Positions 59,076 to 64,000 of a DNA stretch of 64,000 nucleotides are shown one piece after another. The notes beneath the pieces are model-generated. The model saw only the letters and a program-made list of their open reading frames with translations, made no database searches and was not told where the DNA came from. How positions within the stretch are numbered: the stretch's first letter is position 1; each line of letters opens with the position of its first letter. The stretch lies in contig NC_134536.1 of NCBI RefSeq assembly GCF_050624435.1, forward strand, positions 146,598,480 through 146,662,479. Direction: 5' to 3'. Source of the stretch: Tenrec ecaudatus (Eukaryota; Chordata; Mammalia; Afrosoricida; Tenrecidae). Both the position numbers and the translations under genes were made by a program.

Positions 59076-59303
59076 CAGATTCCAACCCAGATGCAAGCTA
59101 GGGGTGCCAATGCGGAGAGGGCTGCTGTCCATAACGTGGCCCCGAGGAGGGGGCCGCTCCTCGGGAAGCAGGTCCTGGTTGACAAGGGCCTCGGGCACCA
59201 GGGAAACCTGACCTCATGGTCTGTAAACAAGTTCTTTGAAGAGGGGCATTTAAGCAGCATCCCGTTGGTGGTACCGAGGGTGGCCGCCCATGTGGAGTCT
59301 TGC

Positions 59304-59426
59304 CTGCGGGCTCAGCAAGAAGCTCTGGCGCCGGAACTCCCCAGGCAGCAGAGTGCCCACGTCAAACAGCACGGGGTCGTCGCTGGTCAGCAGGTCCTGG
59401 TCAAAGACTTTCAGCTCCACCATGTT
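59304..59426 (-). CDS. PLA2G4B: PLA2G4B C2-domain exon with GC donor
   Basis: 41 codons, [20 protein letters not shown] through [11 protein letters not shown], holding the loop-3 aspartates (FDQD...DD). The donor reads CAG/GCAAGA, a GC-AG type intron with the A-G-G-C-A-A-G core usual for GC donors. Confidence 0.85.
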
Positions 59427-59518
59427 CTGGAAGGGGAGCAGCGGGACAGGGCCATAGGGTGGGGGGTGGGGTGGGGGTGGCGCTGGGGGTACGCATGGCT
59501 GGGCTGAGGCTGGCCCAC

Positions 59519-59655
59519 CTTGATCTGGCTGTGCACCCCGAAGCGGAAGCTCTGGTTCCAGACAGGGTTTCTGCAGTTGTTGACCGTGCGCGTCTGGAGC
59601 CGGTGGTTGCAGGCCGTGGGCAGCCACAGGGTCACATAGAAGTCAGGGTGGGTCA
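59519..59655 (-). CDS. PLA2G4B: PLA2G4B C2-domain exon
   Basis: 137 nt, [20 protein letters not shown] and [10 protein letters not shown], the C2 core including the Asp of calcium loop 1. GT-AG borders, phase matches its neighbours. Confidence 0.88.
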
Positions 59656-59891
59656 CTGGGAAGAGAAGAAATGAGGGCCAATTCTCCCCCAACCCAGCCA
59701 CACAGAGTCCACCACCAGAGGGATCCCTGGGGACATACCGAGCCCCACCCTCCATCACCAGCCCTTGCCTGTCCCTCTTTGCAGCCCCTCCTCCCAGGAC
59801 CTTGCAGGCCCAGCCCTCCTGCCACCTCCCACCGTCCCTGCTCTGCTCCAACTGCAACCTCAGTTCCCTTCTCCTCTCTCGGTCAACTCAC

Positions 59892-59985
59892 CCAGGTCCC
59901 TGGCAGGCAGGCTGTGGGCCTGCAGCACATGAATGGTGAGCAGGCAGGTCCCGGGCAACTCGGCATGCAGAGCAGCGGGGAGGGG
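59892..59985 (-). CDS. PLA2G4B: PLA2G4B exon 1 visible: C2 domain start
   Basis: Reads GTCLLTIHVLQAHSLPARDL, the first C2 strand and calcium-loop 1, with donor GTGAG. Upstream, CCACAG (near 59994) could be an acceptor. The codon aligned with the human initiator is GCT; the only ATG close by is out of frame. Confidence 0.75.
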
Positions 59986-60187
59986 ACAAGTTTGCTGTGG
60001 GGTGACATGACCAAAGGCCGCAGGCGATGGAAGGGAGGTTGGGGCACCTGTGAGGGCTCACCCTGCACCAACAGGGCCAAGGCCACCCAGAACCCTGAGT
60101 CTAGAAGAGACAGAGCACGTCCATAGGAACTTACACAATGCCCATGACAGGTCTGTCCCAAGGGCTATCCATACATTAACTCAGCCG

Positions 60188-60275
60188 ACTACTACGCTGC
60201 CTCACGAGGAGGCGGAGGCACGGAGAGGTGACCCAGCAACTGGCCGGAGACCCAGAGGCAGGATCGCTGTGCTCT
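60188..60275 (+). mobile_element. MIR fragment
   Basis: ctcacgaggaggcggaggca, cggagaggtgacccagcaac and gagacccagaggcaggatcg follow the MIR core order ('gaggcacagagaggttaagt'). Confidence 0.5.
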
Positions 60276-60279
60276 CCGC

Positions 60280-61960
60280 TTCCCTCTCCTGGAACCAGCA
60301 GGCTCCCATCTTGCCACCTGTCTGCCCCAGCCCATGCCCTCGCTTACAAAGCTCTGGGTGAGCACACAGAAGGGCATGGAGGGAGCGGCCTGCTAGGACT
60401 AAGCTCCTGCTTGCTCACTGGCTCCTCCCTGTGCATCCCACCCCTGGTCAGGGGGCAGTTCTGGAAGCCACCTCTGTGCTGGGGCAGGTGGGAGGTTACC
60501 AGGCCAGGCAGCCCATGGGCGCCAAGCTCTGTGCCCTCCAGGTTCTCCGAGGGTAGAGAAACAAGGGACCCCAGGACTCCATCCCAAACCACCCCGGGCT
60601 CTGGGCTGAAGCCCTGCCAGGTGTGCTGGGGCCAGGGAGCGTGTGTCAGCACACCCTTTCACTGGCCTACCAGATGCCGTTGGAAGTCCCAGCTGCATGC
60701 GCCCAGGGGTTCCTGGCAGAGGAAGAACCCGGGAAAGTCACCCATCTCATCAGTCTCAGGCCCCGACAGCCCAGGCAACTGACTCAGAGGGAGCAGGGGA
60801 GCAGCCAGGAGCCTCTCCCTGCCTAGAAGCTCTGTGGATCCCCAGCCCAACCATGCCCCTACCCAAAGCTGGCAAACACGCCCCCTACACCTGAAGACCA
60901 CCGCAGCCACAGCCCTCCAGAGAAAGCATTAGCCAGGACTCAGGTGGGGAGCAAGGGTCAGAGTGGGCTTCAGCGCCACACCAGTCTTACCAGAGCCATG
61001 AGGCTGGGGGTCCCAGGCGGGGCTAGCAAAGGCACCAGTAGCCACTGGGCCGAGGACTGTTGGGTTTTAAGCCAAGATCCAAGTGTGTCCCAACTGGCCT
61101 CCCTAGCCCCTCCCACCTGCATCTTCTGCTCCACCCAAGCCCCACACCCTGCCCAAGAAATGAGGCACCTCAGCCTATACTGGGGCTACTGACACCCTCC
61201 CATGGGCTCAAGGTCCCCCACCCCTGCCGGGTTCTTGGAAAACCCACTTCCCCCAGCAGACACCACCTGGGCCTACCCAGCTGGGTCCTGCTTCCAGGAC
61301 AGCTCACCAACCACCCGTGTGAGCAGGACAGGAAGGGGTGGCTTGGAGGGGCCACAGGTCTGGGCAGCAGCCAGAGGTAGGGCAAGGGCAGAGTCCCCAC
61401 CAACAAGGCTTGTAGCAACATCCAGGTACCAGTAGGACAGGAATGTCCAGTCTCCACTGAAGCAGACCCGGAGGAGGGGTGTATCCGGAGCCTATCATCA
61501 CAGCAGGGGAGTGGCTGTTACTAAAAACAGCTCTTCAAAGCCAGGGCTTGGGCTACCTGGGTCCCCAGAGATGGCCAGGACTGGAGCTCCAGGTGGGTAC
61601 CCAGGGGAAGGGGGCTCATCTCCCCTTTTGTGGGGGCAGCATGAGAAAGCCAGTTCCTTCTGCAGAGGAGCAGCCCAGGGGTGGGGGGTGGGGGCAGTTT
61701 CTGTCCCCTGGTCCCTGTGCTGGTTAGGAGACACAGGCTCGTCCCCAGGCCACCAACCCCATCGCGAAGCAAACCAGAGTCCCAGTCAATGAGCCCTGGC
61801 AGAGAGTTACAACAGGGTTGGCCTGCCGGCCAGACCGGAGTACAAGCTGTGGTCCCTGGACAGACAGGGAGCTAGCTCCTCTCTCTGACGTTTCCATCTG
61901 AACCCTCCCCGCCCTCCCGGAGACACAGACAGCCACAAGGAGCAGGTGCCACATGGAGCC
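60280..61960. other. JMJD7-PLA2G4B interval, nothing recognised
   Basis: Between the first visible PLA2G4B exon and the JMJD7 3' end. No conserved exon or RNA gene was found, though an untranslated PLA2G4B first exon could lie here unseen. Confidence 0.4.
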
Positions 61961-61968
61961 TCCCCGGC

Positions 61969-61974
61969 TTTATT
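61969..61974 (-). terminator. JMJD7: JMJD7 poly(A) signal
   Basis: TTTATT on the plus strand, AATAAA on the minus strand (context gctcaataaagccggg), about 370 bases downstream of the JMJD7 stop. It is the first AATAAA in that direction and well placed for JMJD7 mRNA ends. Passing it would allow read-through into PLA2G4B. Confidence 0.6.
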
Positions 61975-62044
61975 GAGCATGTCCTTCGAGCGAGCGAGCG
62001 GGCCCTTACAGAAACCCTCTCCAGGCCCCAGGGCAGCCAGAAAG

Positions 62045-62110
62045 GTAGGGACCATCATTATCTCCACTTCACAGCTTTACAGAGGAGGGAGGACGCAGCA
62101 GCTGGCCTAC
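62045..62110 (+). mobile_element. MIR fragment
   Basis: taccatcattatctccactt-like text (ccatcattatctccacttca) followed by 'cagaggagggaggacg', in the MIR order. Short. Confidence 0.4.
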
Positions 62111-62342
62111 ACCCACGGGGCTGCCTCACCTGCGTGGCAGCTTTCTGGGAACCCTGACCTAGACACCTGCCTGGCACTTCCTGGTCCTCCTCCTATCACC
62201 CACGATAGTCTCCAGGGTTGGTCCCAACCCAAACGGGGTTCTGGGTCAGGCAGACTGCAGGGTGTCTCTGTGGGGGCCCGTCTGGGGAGGAGCCAAAGTG
62301 CCCCCTGAGCTGGGGGGGGGGGCACGTTCCCTGGGGGCTCCA

Positions 62343-64000
<1,658 letters not shown>

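Larger units (their letters stand above)
51262..60000 (-). pseudogene. PLA2G4B: PLA2G4B (cytosolic phospholipase A2 beta), probably disabled
   Basis: Nineteen exons encode, in order, a C2 calcium-binding domain (exons at 59892, 59519, 59304), a linker, and the alpha/beta lipase domain with the GXSGS nucleophile ([10 protein letters not shown], exon 55504-55640) and the catalytic-Asp motif (LLDVGYF, exon 53318-53484). Human cPLA2-beta (about 780 residues) cleaves membrane glycerophospholipids with sn-1 and sn-2 activity. All exons join in phase, but three faults stand out: TAA at 54481-54483 in place of Tyr of GFPKYGAF; the end of exon 55030-55218 lacks the family segment NLWALINEALLHDE and a GT donor; and no in-frame ATG starts the first exon. 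Two donors are GC. Family motifs elsewhere are well kept, so inactivation would be fairly recent. Alternatives are a sequencing error or an isoform skipping these exons. Confidence 0.8.

Overview
This is mammalian nuclear DNA, and the repeats point to an afrotherian, most likely a tenrec (Echinops-like). There are many AfroSINE copies (tRNA-type head; 3' end shared with an RTE LINE), RTE 3' ends, LINE tails with a long 3' UTR, and hAT transposons whose ends match the SPIN ('space invader') family, which is known from tenrecs. Exon-intron genes with GT-AG junctions rule out a prokaryote. The species call is inference from repeats. Gene names come from recognising vertebrate protein families from memory, without a database search.

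Layout. 1-3.7 kb: seven exons of a partial MAPKBP1 copy (minus strand) whose last visible exon carries a stop and a frameshift. 5.3-6.4 kb: compound CA minisatellite. 6.5-19 kb: gene-free, filled with AfroSINE, RTE, L1, MIR/L2 and hAT pieces and a G-rich minisatellite. 19.1-27.7 kb: about 19 tandem copies of a ~460-bp unit made of an antisense RTE end, a SPIN element and a linker, a composite transposon satellite. 27.7-29.6 kb: LINE 3' tails. 29.6-47 kb: scattered spectrin-repeat exons of SPTBN5 (plus strand) with at least five in-frame stops and several frameshifts, interrupted by LINE copies and by RPL17 and RPL3 retrocopies. 51.3-60 kb: 19 PLA2G4B exons (minus strand) in consistent phase except for one TAA and one damaged exon end. 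62.3-63.3 kb: the last four JMJD7 exons (minus strand), intact; the gene runs off the right edge.

The order SPTBN5 (plus), PLA2G4B (minus), JMJD7 (minus) matches the human 15q15.1 neighbourhood in reverse. There MAPKBP1 lies beyond JMJD7, so the MAPKBP1 piece at the left edge is out of place and is best explained by a partial duplication or rearrangement. JMJD7 (a 2-oxoglutarate-dependent lysyl hydroxylase/protease-like JmjC protein) and PLA2G4B (cytosolic phospholipase A2 beta) lie head-to-tail and are known in human to yield a read-through transcript. Here JMJD7 looks sound, PLA2G4B looks damaged and SPTBN5 looks dead.
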